In this document: positions 43,725 through 52,794 of the stretch, piece after piece
Layout of the letters: each line of letters starts with the position of its first letter
How positions within the stretch are numbered: the stretch's first letter is position 1
Source: an uncultured Vampirovibrio sp.
GTDB taxonomy: Bacteria > Cyanobacteriota > Vampirovibrionia > Gastranaerophilales > Gastranaerophilaceae
Assembly (NCBI GenBank): GCA_910577515.1
Contig: CAJTLW010000003.1
Location: forward strand, 243,986-307,985
Direction: 5' to 3'
Length of the DNA stretch: 64,000 nt
Translations under genes and position numbers: made by a program
Notes under the pieces: model-generated
The model's database searches: none
Seen by the model: the letters and a program-made list of their open reading frames with translations, nothing else
What the model was told of the DNA's origin: nothing

Positions 43725-44132
43725 CTAATCTTCCACCCTTACAATTCCAATGATTACAGGCTTTATGGTATTTGTAAATTCAAATGCCTGAAAAACATAA
43801 TAACCTTTGCGGTTTATTATAAAATAATCCGTGTAAAATTTCCTATCCTTTAATTCAACAGTTTTATTGTATAAATATTCATACCCGAAAAATTCATCCG
43901 CACCGTCATTTTTTCTAAAAACCTGAACCTTTAAAAGCCTTGTTTCAAAGCCTTTTGGTTTGTATAAAAGGTAATAAATCTTTTCTCCTTTTTTATAAAC
44001 GCTTTGTTCAGTGTACCCTAATTCTTTTGAAAAAGGGGTTGAGGAAAACAATATGCCGGGCTTTTCCCTGTCGCATCCGCAAAGGGTGAAACACAATAAT
44101 AACAGTGTTAAAAAGATAAAAATATTCTTCAT
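43725..44132 (-). CDS. Small lipoprotein of unknown function
   Basis: This 135-residue protein has a lipoprotein signal peptide: MKN, hydrophobic core and lipobox LCGC, with the modified Cys at residue 20. The mature part looks beta-rich, with repeated Tyr/Lys strands (EKIYYLLYKPKGFE, LLKVQVFRKND, YYVFQAFEF) and a predicted immunoglobulin-like or barrel form. No family is recognised. It begins one base after the stop of the TPR gene and ends directly at the start of the YkgJ-like gene. All belong to one operon headed by recO. Confidence 0.7.
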   Translation of the reverse strand: MKNIFIFLTLLLLCFTLCGCDREKPGILFSSTPFSKELGYTEQSVYKKGEKIYYLLYKPKGFETRLLKVQVFRKNDGADEFFGYEYLYNKTVELKDRKFYTDYFIINRKGYYVFQAFEFTNTIKPVIIGIVRVED

Positions 44133-44133
44133 A

Positions 44134-46170
44134 TTAATATGCTAAGCTGCTGTATAAATTTCGGATTTTTTCCTTTGTAGATTTTATCAATTCTTTATCA
44201 TCTGAAAATTCTATAAATTTTTCATAATTATAAATTGCATCATCTGCTTTATCCAGCTTTTCATAAGTTGCACCGAGCGCCCAATATGCAAAAGCAAAAT
44301 CTTTTTTTAATTGAATTGCTTTATTGAAATCTTCAACCGCTTTATTATATTCATTTAAATCGTATCTGACAAGGCCTGCGTTAAAATAGGCATTTTCATT
44401 TTCAGGGTTAATTTCGAGTGTTTTCATATAATATTTAATGGCATTTTCGCCTTCATTTAAGTATTTATAGGTATTTCCTATTTTTATATAAAGCCCGTCA
44501 TCTCCGTCATTAAATTTTAGCGCTTCAAGGTATTCTGCAAGTGCTTCCTTGTAGTTTTTAGCCTTGCTATAGCTATCTGCAAGTGCAATTCTTGCTTCAA
44601 AATAAGTGTTATCCTGAGCTAAAATTCTTTTAAATATTTCCTGTGCCTCAGTATCATTATCCATTTTAGAAAGGCTTTCCCCGTATTTCATTAAAATATC
44701 AAGGTTTTCAGGTTCAAGAGTAATAGCTTTTTCGTATGTTTCAACAGTTTTTGCTTTGTTATCCAAATTTTCATAGGCAGATGCCAGCCCCAAATACGCT
44801 TCAGGATTTTTGTCATCCTGCGCAATTGCTTTTGTATAAATTTCTTTTGCTTTTTCGTATTCTTTTTTATTTTTTAACATATTTGCCTGAGCAATCATAT
44901 TTCCTGATATGCTCTGTTTAATGTCAAGTCTTGTTATTTGATATTTTTCAAGTTCAGCATCACTTGCTGCGCTCACTCTTTTGAAGATTTTATCGGCCTC
45001 TATAAATTTTTTATCTCCACTTAAGGAAAGCCCTTTGTTAAAAAGCGCTCTTAAATTATTTGGCTCAATAAGCAAAATTGAATCATAGATGCTTATTGCT
45101 TTTGAAAACTCATTATTTTGATAATAGCTTTTTGCAAGCTCGTTTTTCATCGCATTGCTCTGTGATTTTTTAACCCCTTCCTGCAATACTGCAATAGCAT
45201 ATTTCGGGTTGTTTAAATTTTGATACAAAATTCCAAGGTTTAAATAAGCATTTGAATCTTCAGGATATGCTTTAATATATTCCTGATAAACCTTTATAGC
45301 TTCATCGTTTTTGCCCATTGATGTAAGCAAACTTGCATAATCGAATTTTAAATTTTCAAGCTCCGGATGAAGCGCGAATGCTTTTTTATAATTTTCAAGC
45401 GCCTGATCGTTTTCTTTTAAATATGTTTGTACAATTGCAAGGTTTCCAAGCGCCATATAATCTTCAGGATTTAATTCAACAGCCCTTAAAAATGTTGATT
45501 TTGCTTTAAGGTAATTTCCACTTCTAAGGTATGATAAACCAAGGTTTTGATAATCTTTGAAAACCCTCGGGTCCATCTCTTTTGCTTTTTCAAACTCATC
45601 TATTGCTTTTTGATATTCTTTCAAATTCAAATAACTGCTTGCAATAGAGCTTCTGGCATTAACTGAATTTGGATAATCGTTTAGATAAATTCTGTAATAT
45701 TTAATGGCTTCTTCATAATAGCCGCCTAAATATTTTGTATTTGCAAGGTTTAAATAATTGTATCTGTAGTTTGGAGAAAGCATCATTGCCCTATAATAGG
45801 AATTAAATGCCTCATCATATTTTCCTTGCTGTTCATATATGTTTGCAATGCTGATATGTAAAAAAGCATCCTCAGGATTTAATTGTATAGCTTTTGAATA
45901 TACCTGCGCTGCTTTGTCTAATTCGCCAAGCTGAGCGTACAATCCACCAAGCTTTGTGATTAAAACAATGTCGTCATAAGATGTGTTTAGAGCTTTTAAA
46001 ATTAAATCGAGTGCATCTTCATATCTTTCTTCATTTTCAAATTTTACAGCCTGTTCGTATAGTTCACTTGCCTGCTCGCTCATTTTCGCGCTGCATTGAT
46101 TTGCGCCAAAACCAATTCCCATAAGGCATAAAGCCAAATATAATATAATGAATTTTTTGTTCTGTTTCAT
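44134..46170 (-). CDS. Exported TPR-repeat protein
   Basis: This 678-residue protein has a signal peptide (about 28 residues, ending CSA) and then about 18 consecutive tetratricopeptide repeats filling the chain. Clear units include AAQVYSKAIQLNPEDAFLHISIANIY and KSTFLRAVELNPEDYMALGNLAIV. TPR superhelices act as docking surfaces for other proteins, here in the periplasm or at the outer membrane. Proteins like this commonly serve in pilus or polysaccharide assembly. The AAAGGTG ribosome site lies in the end of recO, 6 nt away. The gene is followed by a lipoprotein and a YkgJ-like protein. Confidence 0.88.
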   Translation of the reverse strand: MKQNKKFIILYLALCLMGIGFGANQCSAKMSEQASELYEQAVKFENEERYEDALDLILKALNTSYDDIVLITKLGGLYAQLGELDKAAQVYSKAIQLNPEDAFLHISIANIYEQQGKYDEAFNSYYRAMMLSPNYRYNYLNLANTKYLGGYYEEAIKYYRIYLNDYPNSVNARSSIASSYLNLKEYQKAIDEFEKAKEMDPRVFKDYQNLGLSYLRSGNYLKAKSTFLRAVELNPEDYMALGNLAIVQTYLKENDQALENYKKAFALHPELENLKFDYASLLTSMGKNDEAIKVYQEYIKAYPEDSNAYLNLGILYQNLNNPKYAIAVLQEGVKKSQSNAMKNELAKSYYQNNEFSKAISIYDSILLIEPNNLRALFNKGLSLSGDKKFIEADKIFKRVSAASDAELEKYQITRLDIKQSISGNMIAQANMLKNKKEYEKAKEIYTKAIAQDDKNPEAYLGLASAYENLDNKAKTVETYEKAITLEPENLDILMKYGESLSKMDNDTEAQEIFKRILAQDNTYFEARIALADSYSKAKNYKEALAEYLEALKFNDGDDGLYIKIGNTYKYLNEGENAIKYYMKTLEINPENENAYFNAGLVRYDLNEYNKAVEDFNKAIQLKKDFAFAYWALGATYEKLDKADDAIYNYEKFIEFSDDKELIKSTKEKIRNLYSSLAY

Positions 46171-46175
46171 AAATT

Positions 46176-46955
46176 TTACACCTTTGTCATCTCAATAACT
46201 TTTAAAGCCCTGCATTCTCTTCCCGTCTGGCTGTCTATATATTTTCTTAAAAGATTGAAGCAGGTTGAAACCACTTTTTCATTTACAAGGCTGTCATATT
46301 TTGTTTTTTTATCAATGTCTGTATCTAAAAGATTACATAAAAATTCTTTTATTTTTATATGTATTCTTATTTTATGCCCGCCATCATTAAGACAATGCTT
46401 ACACACGACCCCGCCTGATTCAAAAGAAAAATAAGATTCTTCTTCAATAGGGCAAGAACACTTTAAACAGTGTGATAATTCAAGCCCAAAGCCAATCTGC
46501 CTCATAAATTTTAGCTGAAATTTTATAACAGAAAGCATTATATGAATATTATCTTCAGCATTTGAAATGTTTTCTAAAGTTTTATAGAAAATTTCATAAA
46601 TATTTTTATTGATATCATCTGCTTCTTCAGTGTTTTCTCTGCAAAAGTTTCCTATGATTTCTGTTATATAAATTGAATAATTAAGTTTTTCAAGGTTATA
46701 TCTTAATTTATTAAAAGGGTTAATTGCCTGTGCTTCTTTTATTACATCAAGGTTTTTACCCTCGTTTAACATTAATTTGTTGCAAACAAGGCTTTGCATT
46801 CTGGCGCCAAGCTTGCTTTTTGGTTTTTTAACCCCTTTTGCAACTCCTTTAATTAACCCTTTATCCTTTGAAAACATAACAACAATGTTATCGTTCTCAC
46901 TTAATGGATACGACTTTATATTTATAGCATCTGTCACAAAGGTGTTATTATTCAT
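46176..46955 (-). CDS. recO: DNA repair protein RecO
   Basis: This 259-residue protein has the RecO layout. The N-terminal OB-fold includes DAINIKSYPLSENDNIVVMFSKDKGLIKGVAKGVKKPKSK. A helical part follows, with a four-cysteine zinc site (HCLKCSCPIE and VVCKHCLNDGG) near residues 163-192. RecO loads RecA onto single-stranded DNA coated with SSB in the RecFOR pathway. A ribosome site (CGGAT) precedes the ATG. It is the first gene of an operon with the TPR protein, the lipoprotein and the YkgJ-like protein. Confidence 0.93.
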   Translation of the reverse strand: MNNNTFVTDAINIKSYPLSENDNIVVMFSKDKGLIKGVAKGVKKPKSKLGARMQSLVCNKLMLNEGKNLDVIKEAQAINPFNKLRYNLEKLNYSIYITEIIGNFCRENTEEADDINKNIYEIFYKTLENISNAEDNIHIMLSVIKFQLKFMRQIGFGLELSHCLKCSCPIEEESYFSFESGGVVCKHCLNDGGHKIRIHIKIKEFLCNLLDTDIDKKTKYDSLVNEKVVSTCFNLLRKYIDSQTGRECRALKVIEMTKV

Positions 46956-47007
46956 TTTTTATCCGTAATTTGCTATTCTTGATTCCTGATATACAAAAAG
47001 CCAGAGC

Positions 47008-48504
47008 TTATGCAAAGACTTTTCTTATGATTTCTTCGTTAATAAACTCTTCACAAAGTTTATCCTGGTCCTGAAAATTAAATTTAATTTCGCATTTTTC
47101 ATCCACAGATTTAAACATTTGCCTGTAAAATTCTTTTTTATCATTTTCCTTTGATAAAATGTAGATTTTTGAAGGTCTGCCCGCATCATAGGCTGATTTT
47201 ATAAAATCAAATATAATTTCTTTATTTTCATCCAGTGGAGGATTAACCAGAATCCAGATTTGTGATTTTACCATAGCAGCAAATGCCCTGTGCCAGAAAA
47301 CCGGGTTGCAATCAGGGTTGTATGAATTTATTGCATAAATATCAGGGAAGGCTGCCCCTTCACAATGCGGACACTGAACACTTAAAGTTCTTGTATTAAA
47401 ATCAGTTTTTAGTGTTCTCATATTGCAATTGGAGCATACAAAAATATTAGTTGAGCCGTTCATTGGTATTAAATCAAATGCCGCATCTTTATTTTGTGCT
47501 TTTGCCTTTTTTACAAAAGGAATATCAAAATCAATATTTTTTTCATAGAAAATTTTTGAAATATTCTGGCTTTGCGATGCTGTAATAAAAGAAACTTTCC
47601 CTTTTGAGGTTGTGAGCATTGAAATAATCTTATCAACATCTGATGTATTTGTGTCAAGTGCCTGGGTTAGGGCAGAAATTTGCTTTAAAATATTGTAATC
47701 CTGGCCATTTTGGTTTTTTGAAAAAAGAAAATTCAGATTATTTTTATATTCTTTTACATCTGCAAAATCAATATCATTTTTAAAATCATCGTAAAAAACG
47801 GCAATATTTTTAACAGAATATTCCTCCTCTTTTGGAGCCTGAGGCTGCGATTGTACTTCCTGCTGCATTTTAGGCTGAATCGGTGGCTGCATTTGGGGTT
47901 GAGCAGGTTGCGGTACCCCTTGCTGTGCAGAAGGTATATTATTTGTTTGCATCTGTTGTATTGGTTGATTTGCAGCTTGTGCCTGAATATTTTGCACAGA
48001 TGTTCTGTAATATGTATTTTGAGGCATATTCTGTGGAGCAGATTGTGTTTGTGTATTGTTAATTTGAACCTGATTGACTTCATTTAATGTTGTTTGAATA
48101 GGTTTAATTTCTTCAAAATGTACATTTCCCGTATTTGAAGAATTTATCATTTGCGCTAATTGCTGTATATCATCCCCGCCCGGTTGCAGCGCCTGTGGCA
48201 TAACATTTTTTCCGCTATCCATAGGTAAAATCTGGTTTTCTCTTGAAATTGCCTGCACTGCTTTTTTGGATAGAATATCTTTAATTGTAGAACATAATAT
48301 GTCTGAAATTTCAGGCGGATATTGCTTTTTTTCCATTGTTTCAAGAATTTGACGAAGTTCATCCGTAAGTTCAAATTCATGTCCTGTGTGGAATTTTTCA
48401 TGGAGTTTATAAGTTCCCATCTTTAAAAGCTGGTAGTCATTTTTTCTTAAAGCTACCATAAGCCTTTTTATGGTCATATCCTCTGATTCCGGAAACGGTG
48501 CCAT
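47008..48504 (-). CDS. Zinc-ribbon protein downstream of pilT, unknown function
   Basis: This 498-residue protein is not one I recognise. The N-terminal 90 residues are helical (LMVALRKNDYQLLKMGTYKLHEKF). A long Gln/Asn/Pro-rich linker follows (about 95-220), then a helical segment. A zinc ribbon formed by CSNC and CPHC (about 353-382) precedes a C-terminal alpha/beta domain (AAMVKSQIWILVNPPLDENKEIIFDFI). It starts behind AAGGAGAGG, 21 nt after pilT, so it belongs to the pilT operon. A regulatory or scaffold role in type IV pilus retraction is possible; there is no direct evidence. Confidence 0.7.
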   Translation of the reverse strand: MAPFPESEDMTIKRLMVALRKNDYQLLKMGTYKLHEKFHTGHEFELTDELRQILETMEKKQYPPEISDILCSTIKDILSKKAVQAISRENQILPMDSGKNVMPQALQPGGDDIQQLAQMINSSNTGNVHFEEIKPIQTTLNEVNQVQINNTQTQSAPQNMPQNTYYRTSVQNIQAQAANQPIQQMQTNNIPSAQQGVPQPAQPQMQPPIQPKMQQEVQSQPQAPKEEEYSVKNIAVFYDDFKNDIDFADVKEYKNNLNFLFSKNQNGQDYNILKQISALTQALDTNTSDVDKIISMLTTSKGKVSFITASQSQNISKIFYEKNIDFDIPFVKKAKAQNKDAAFDLIPMNGSTNIFVCSNCNMRTLKTDFNTRTLSVQCPHCEGAAFPDIYAINSYNPDCNPVFWHRAFAAMVKSQIWILVNPPLDENKEIIFDFIKSAYDAGRPSKIYILSKENDKKEFYRQMFKSVDEKCEIKFNFQDQDKLCEEFINEEIIRKVFA

Positions 48505-48524
48505 ATTCTTAAAATCCTCTCCTT

Positions 48525-49631
48525 TTATAGTAAATTATCCACGGGGCTTGCACTTCCGTGGTATATTCCCCTTAGCATCTGGTTGAGTTCAACCTCATCA
48601 TCCGTTGCATTAAGTGCCTCTTCTCTGCTTATAATTCCGTTTTTAAACAGTTTAAATATAGAGGCATTCATTGATGTCATGTTTTGATATCCACCCTTTT
48701 TAATCAGCATATCAATCTCTTCAAGCTGGTTTTTTTGGATGTAATCAACAATAGCAGGTGTACTTGCCATAATTTCAAGCGCAGGAACAAGGCCGCCTTT
48801 ACCTTTATTTTCAAGTGCAGGAATTAGCTTTTGGGCTATTGTCCCTCTTAAGACTTTTGCAAATCTGTCTCTTATAAAACCTCTTGTTGAATCATCAAAA
48901 AGCCCAAGCATCCTGTTTATTGTTTGAGATGCTGAATTTGTATGAATTGTAGAGAACACCAAATGCCCTGTTTCTGCAGCATTTAAGGCACTTTCCATCG
49001 TATCTCTGTCTCTAATCTCGCCCACAAGAATGATATCAGGGTCTTGTCTCAAGGCATATTTTATACCATCTGAAAATGAGGCCACATCTACCCCTACTCC
49101 TCTTTGGGTGATTAAAGATTTTTTATCTGTGTATAAAAATTCGATAGGGTCCTCAATTGTAATTATGTGTTTTTGGCGTTCTTTATTAATAATTTCAATC
49201 AAAGAGGCAATGGTTGTTGATTTTCCTGAACTTGTTGCACCGGTAATTAAAACAATCCCGTTATTGTATTTTGTAAAAGTTTCAAGCGAATTTGGCAGTG
49301 ATAAATCTTCTAAAGTAGGGATTTGATAGGGAATTGTTCTTAGCGTTAATTTTGGATATCCAAGCTCCATACAGTAATTTACCCTGTATCTTGAAACATT
49401 GGGAATTTCGTATGTAAAATCAATATCACTTCGCTTTTGGATTTTTTCTGCCAAATCCCCATAAAGCATGGTTTTTAGCATGTTTTCAAAATCCTCTTTT
49501 GTGATAACAGGTTCATCTACTCTTACGATGTTCCCTGAAATCCGAAGTGAAGGCTGCTTGCCGATTTTAAGGTGAATATCGGAAGCTTTGGTTTTATTAA
49601 CTTTGATTAAAAACTCTTCTATATTAAACAT
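48525..49631 (-). CDS. pilT: Type IV pilus retraction ATPase PilT
   Basis: This 368-residue protein is a secretion ATPase of the PilT branch. It has a PAS-like N-terminal domain (ASDIHLKIGKQPSLRISG), a Walker A GATSSGKSTTI (about 130-140), an Asp-box region, Walker B ILVGEIRD and the His box HLVFSTIHTNSA. PilT hexamers power pilus retraction and twitching motility. The length and the end sequence are normal. No pilB or pilC is adjacent. The following gene encodes a zinc-ribbon protein with a short gap. Confidence 0.96.
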   Translation of the reverse strand: MFNIEEFLIKVNKTKASDIHLKIGKQPSLRISGNIVRVDEPVITKEDFENMLKTMLYGDLAEKIQKRSDIDFTYEIPNVSRYRVNYCMELGYPKLTLRTIPYQIPTLEDLSLPNSLETFTKYNNGIVLITGATSSGKSTTIASLIEIINKERQKHIITIEDPIEFLYTDKKSLITQRGVGVDVASFSDGIKYALRQDPDIILVGEIRDRDTMESALNAAETGHLVFSTIHTNSASQTINRMLGLFDDSTRGFIRDRFAKVLRGTIAQKLIPALENKGKGGLVPALEIMASTPAIVDYIQKNQLEEIDMLIKKGGYQNMTSMNASIFKLFKNGIISREEALNATDDEVELNQMLRGIYHGSASPVDNLL

Positions 49632-49754
49632 AAATCATCCATTTTTATTAAGGTAATATTTAAAATAATACTAAAACATTGCCTATACAACAATATCTTA
49701 CACTATATTAGCTTTTTGGTCATTTTTGTTACATTTTTTGTAACCATTTTTGCT

Positions 49755-49760
49755 TATAAT
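49755..49760 (+). promoter_or_regulatory. -10 box candidate upstream of the orphan membrane protein
   Basis: The 250 nt between pilT and the gene at 49882 hold a TATAAT at 49755-49760 and, 16-31 nt upstream of it, the inverted repeat GTTAC-ATTTTTT-GTAAC. No good -35 is visible. Confidence 0.35.
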
Positions 49761-49881
49761 TATTTTTTATTAAGTTTTATTAACAAAACCCTTAAAGCCA
49801 TGTCAATTTCTAAATACAAAATGTTTTTATTTAAATGTAAGGTTAGTTTAAAGTTAAATTATTGGAAGGAAGTTTACTATT

Positions 49882-50700
49882 ATGAGTTTAGGATTTACAG
49901 GCTACAGTTCTCTAAACGGGCTTGGTTTAATCACAGGGACTACATCAGGCTACGGCGGATATGGCTATTATGGCGGTTTAGCTGACTCAACTTATGTAGA
50001 TAATGCAAAGACCTCAATTGCAAACAGTTATGCGCTTAGAACTACACAACAATCATATTCAAGTTTGCAAAACGCAGAAGCTGCATCTTTAAATTTAGAA
50101 TGTCAAACAATCAAAGATATGCTTCAAGATGGCAGAAGCGATGATGCCATAGCAGCATTTAACAATCTTGTTGATGAAATGTCTGAATTGAGCCAATATG
50201 CAACATACGATGAAAGCTATATAAGAACACTTGTCCAAAGCCAGTATGCAACAGCTTGCGGTTCAACACTTTTGGGTGATATTTCAAGATATTCAGATTC
50301 TTCTTTTATCTCAGGTGTTAAAAATTCTAACCCAATATCAATATTCCTTTGCCAATCAAGCAGCAAGGCTGACCTTAAGGCTGATGTTACAGGAAAAAAT
50401 GTTTCAAACTCTGATACATTTGCAAAAGCAGCAGGCGCAGCAGTTGGCGGTGCAGGATTTATGCTTGCAGGCTCAGGTTTATTGGGTGTTAAAAATGCTT
50501 ATAAAGCTGCAAAAAAATCAGTTACAAGCGGTAAATTTGGTGAAACACTCGGCGCAGCAGCCAATAATCTCTGGTCAAACCTTAAAAAATCAGGCGGCAA
50601 GGCAAAATGGCTTGCTGTGGCAGGTGCAGCTATAGGTATCGGATGCATTGTTGCAAAAAACTTATTCAACAAAGCAACAGATAATTCCGCAAGCGCTTAA
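49882..50700 (+). CDS. Membrane-associated protein with F-T-G N-terminus, unknown function
   Basis: This 272-residue protein begins MSLGFTGYSSLNGLG and continues with a Gly/Tyr-rich stretch; there is no signal peptide. A helical domain follows (about 55-130), then two hydrophobic glycine-rich segments (AAGAAVGGAGFMLAGSGLLGV, about 178-199, and WLAVAGAAIGIGCIVA, about 245-260). I do not recognise it. The short aromatic-Gly motif close to the N-terminus recurs in other signal-less proteins of this window. The ribosome site GGAAGGAAG is strong. The gene is followed by a strong terminator and stands alone. Confidence 0.65.
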   Translation: MSLGFTGYSSLNGLGLITGTTSGYGGYGYYGGLADSTYVDNAKTSIANSYALRTTQQSYSSLQNAEAASLNLECQTIKDMLQDGRSDDAIAAFNNLVDEMSELSQYATYDESYIRTLVQSQYATACGSTLLGDISRYSDSSFISGVKNSNPISIFLCQSSSKADLKADVTGKNVSNSDTFAKAAGAAVGGAGFMLAGSGLLGVKNAYKAAKKSVTSGKFGETLGAAANNLWSNLKKSGGKAKWLAVAGAAIGIGCIVAKNLFNKATDNSASA

Positions 50701-50745
50701 AAAAGATTTAAACTAAACTCCTTAAAAACTTTAAACAAAAAACTT

Positions 50746-50780
50746 ATCCTCTTTTCAATGTTGAAAAGAGGATTTTTTTA
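50746..50780 (+). terminator. Strong terminator
   Basis: A 13-bp stem (ATCCTCTTTTCAA with TTGAAAAGAGGAT), a 2-nt loop and seven T, after the orphan membrane-protein gene. Confidence 0.9.
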
Positions 50781-50789
50781 ATAATTTTG

Positions 50790-50826
50790 TCATTGCAAGG
50801 TAGTGCTAACGATTGCGGCAATCCAG
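50790..50826. repeat. REP-like 37-nt element, copy 2, overlapping cysE
   Basis: Same element as at 34509-34545, same length, most bases identical. Read on the minus strand it supplies the last six codons (LDCRNR) and the stop codon of cysE, which indicates insertion into the gene's 3' end. Confidence 0.7.
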
Positions 50827-51507
50827 TACATCTTTCAATTCTTTTAATTCGTAAGTAAGGCGGTTCAACTGGCATGTAACAGGGTCGGGGATTTTGTTGT
50901 GTAATAATTGCCCCTGAATAAAAAATCTCTGCTGCACAATGCGCCCGGGGATACCCACAACTGTTGAATGTTCAGGAACATTATCTATTACAACACTCCC
51001 TGCACCTATATTTGAATTATCCTCAATGGTAATATTTCCTAAAACCTTTGCTCCGGCGCCTATTGTAACAAAATTTCCAATGGTAGGGTGGCGTTTGCCG
51101 TGGTCTTTTCCTGTTCCCCCAAGGGTTACGCCCTGATACACCAAAACATTATCCCCTATTATTGTTGTTTCTCCAATAACAACGCCCATTCCATGGTCTA
51201 TAAAAAATCTTTCGCCAATTGTAGCACCAGGGTGAATTTCAATCCCTGTAAAAAACCTCGCAATCTGCGATATTAACCTTGGGATAAAAGGGATATGCCA
51301 TTTTAAAAGCTTGTTTGCAATTCTGTAGGCTAGAAGCGCATGGAAACCAGGATACAAAAGCACAATTTCAAACACGGATTTAACAGCAGGGTCTTTATCT
51401 TTGATGTTTTCAATATCTGATAAAACCCTTTTTATCCCGCGAATTAGCGCCACAGGGTGCTTTTTTGCCGTGCCTTTGGCATTTTTTTTAGAATTTGATT
51501 TTTGCAT
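50806..51507 (-). CDS. cysE: Serine O-acetyltransferase
   Basis: This 233-residue protein makes O-acetylserine from serine and acetyl-CoA for cysteine synthesis. A helical N-terminal domain (FEIVLLYPGFHALLAYRIANKLLKW) precedes a left-handed beta-helix with IHPGATIGERFFIDHGMGVVIGET. That stretch holds the catalytic Asp-His pair, followed by hexapeptide repeats and GVTLGGTGKDHGKRHP. The chosen start is ATG 51507; a TTG at 51546 would lengthen it further into tyrS. It overlaps tyrS by 20 nt. The C-terminal residues come from a REP-like repeat. Confidence 0.95.
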   Translation of the reverse strand: MQKSNSKKNAKGTAKKHPVALIRGIKRVLSDIENIKDKDPAVKSVFEIVLLYPGFHALLAYRIANKLLKWHIPFIPRLISQIARFFTGIEIHPGATIGERFFIDHGMGVVIGETTIIGDNVLVYQGVTLGGTGKDHGKRHPTIGNFVTIGAGAKVLGNITIEDNSNIGAGSVVIDNVPEHSTVVGIPGRIVQQRFFIQGQLLHNKIPDPVTCQLNRLTYELKELKDVLDCRNR

Positions 51508-52684
51508 ATTTTCTTTTTCCGCCTTGGAGAATGCCTTCTTTATCAAGGGTGGTTTGAATATCGGTTATTTTTTCACCGTCAAATTTTACTCCGCCCCCTG
51601 CAACAAGCCTTTTTGCTTCGCCTTTGCTTTGAACAAAATTTAACTCGACAAGGATATCTAAAATATTATTGGAATTTACCTTAACTTCTTCGATATCATC
51701 CGGCACACCCTTGTTTTGCACAACGTTTATAAATTCATTTTGTGCCGCATCTGCTGCATCTTTACCGTTGTACATTTTTGTGACTTCATAAGCAAGGCGC
51801 ATCTTTTCATCTCTCGGGTTATTTTCTTTGTTAAATTCAATATCTGTTAAAAGTGTAAAGTATTTTTCCATCAATTCATCAGGAATTGACATCAATTTGC
51901 CATACATATTTTTAGGCTCTTCAGTCAAAGAAATACAGTGTTCAGGATAAGTTTTAGACATCTTTTTAACGCCGTCCGTACCTTCAATCAAAGGGGTCAT
52001 CATAACAATTTGCATTTTATTAAGCCCGTAAAATGTCTGAATATCCCTGCCCATTAAAAGGTTAAACCTTTGGTCTGTTCCGCCAAATTCTATATCAGCA
52101 TCCACTGCAACGCTGTCATACCCTTGCATTAGAGGATAGAAAAATTCAACAGGGCTAATAGGACGGCCTTCAGCGTATCTTTTTGCAAAATCATCTCTTG
52201 TCATTAATTTTGCAACTGTTGTGGCTGAAGCAAGCTTTAGAAAATCAACAAAACTCATTGAGTGAAGCCAGTCCGCATTATTTCTGACTTCGGCTTTTTC
52301 AATATCTATAACTTTTGACATCTGTTCAAAATATGTTTTTGCATTTTCTGCAACCTGTTCTTTTGACAGGGCAGGGCGGGTTTCAGATTTCCCTGAAGGG
52401 TCGCCCACCATTGCAGTAGCGCCGCCTACGATAAGGACAATCTGGTGTCCTAAATCTTGAAATTTCTTTAATTTTCTCATTACAACGGTATGCCCAAGGT
52501 GTAAATCAGGGCGTGTCGGGTCTAACCCCAATTTTACCCTTAAAGGTTTTTTAGAATAATAAGAATCTTGAAGTTTACGGGCAAGCTCTTCAACGCCGTT
52601 TGGCAGCACTTCTGCACCCTTTGAGATATCTATTGCCTGTTTTAAAAATTGCTCTTCAAGTTTAACTTCTGTTTTTAAATCCAT
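51488..52684 (-). CDS. tyrS: Tyrosyl-tRNA synthetase
   Basis: This 398-residue class I synthetase attaches tyrosine to tRNA-Tyr. The HIGH-type motif HLGHTVVM follows LGLDPTRPDL, and the KMSKS loop appears as KKMSKT. The middle part has GGTDQRFNLLMGRDIQ, and the C-terminal S4-like RNA-binding domain includes EAKRLVAGGGVKFDGEKI. The start is taken as ATG 52684 (MDLKTEV); a longer frame to 52747 would run into an AT-rich non-conserved stretch. The end overlaps the cysE start. Confidence 0.96.
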   Translation of the reverse strand: MDLKTEVKLEEQFLKQAIDISKGAEVLPNGVEELARKLQDSYYSKKPLRVKLGLDPTRPDLHLGHTVVMRKLKKFQDLGHQIVLIVGGATAMVGDPSGKSETRPALSKEQVAENAKTYFEQMSKVIDIEKAEVRNNADWLHSMSFVDFLKLASATTVAKLMTRDDFAKRYAEGRPISPVEFFYPLMQGYDSVAVDADIEFGGTDQRFNLLMGRDIQTFYGLNKMQIVMMTPLIEGTDGVKKMSKTYPEHCISLTEEPKNMYGKLMSIPDELMEKYFTLLTDIEFNKENNPRDEKMRLAYEVTKMYNGKDAADAAQNEFINVVQNKGVPDDIEEVKVNSNNILDILVELNFVQSKGEAKRLVAGGGVKFDGEKITDIQTTLDKEGILQGGKRKYAKIKF

Positions 52685-52725
52685 CAGTATAAAATCCCTT
52701 ATTATTCTGTACTGCTTAATAATAA

Positions 52726-52770
52726 CAAAAACACTTTTTATAAGCAAAAAGCATTTAAAAAGTGTTTTTG
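52726..52770 (-). terminator. Terminator after the secreted transglycosylase
   Basis: A perfect 15-bp stem (CAAAAACACTTTTTA with TAAAAAGTGTTTTTG) and a 15-nt loop separate the transglycosylase gene from tyrS. The T run is weak. Confidence 0.6.
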
Positions 52771-52794
52771 TAGTTTTTTATTCTTTAAAAAAAA

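Noticed and set aside
49716..49985. Plus-strand frame of 89 residues upstream of the orphan membrane protein.
   Set aside because: It is AT-rich, without a ribosome site, and overlaps the better supported gene at 49882 in another frame.
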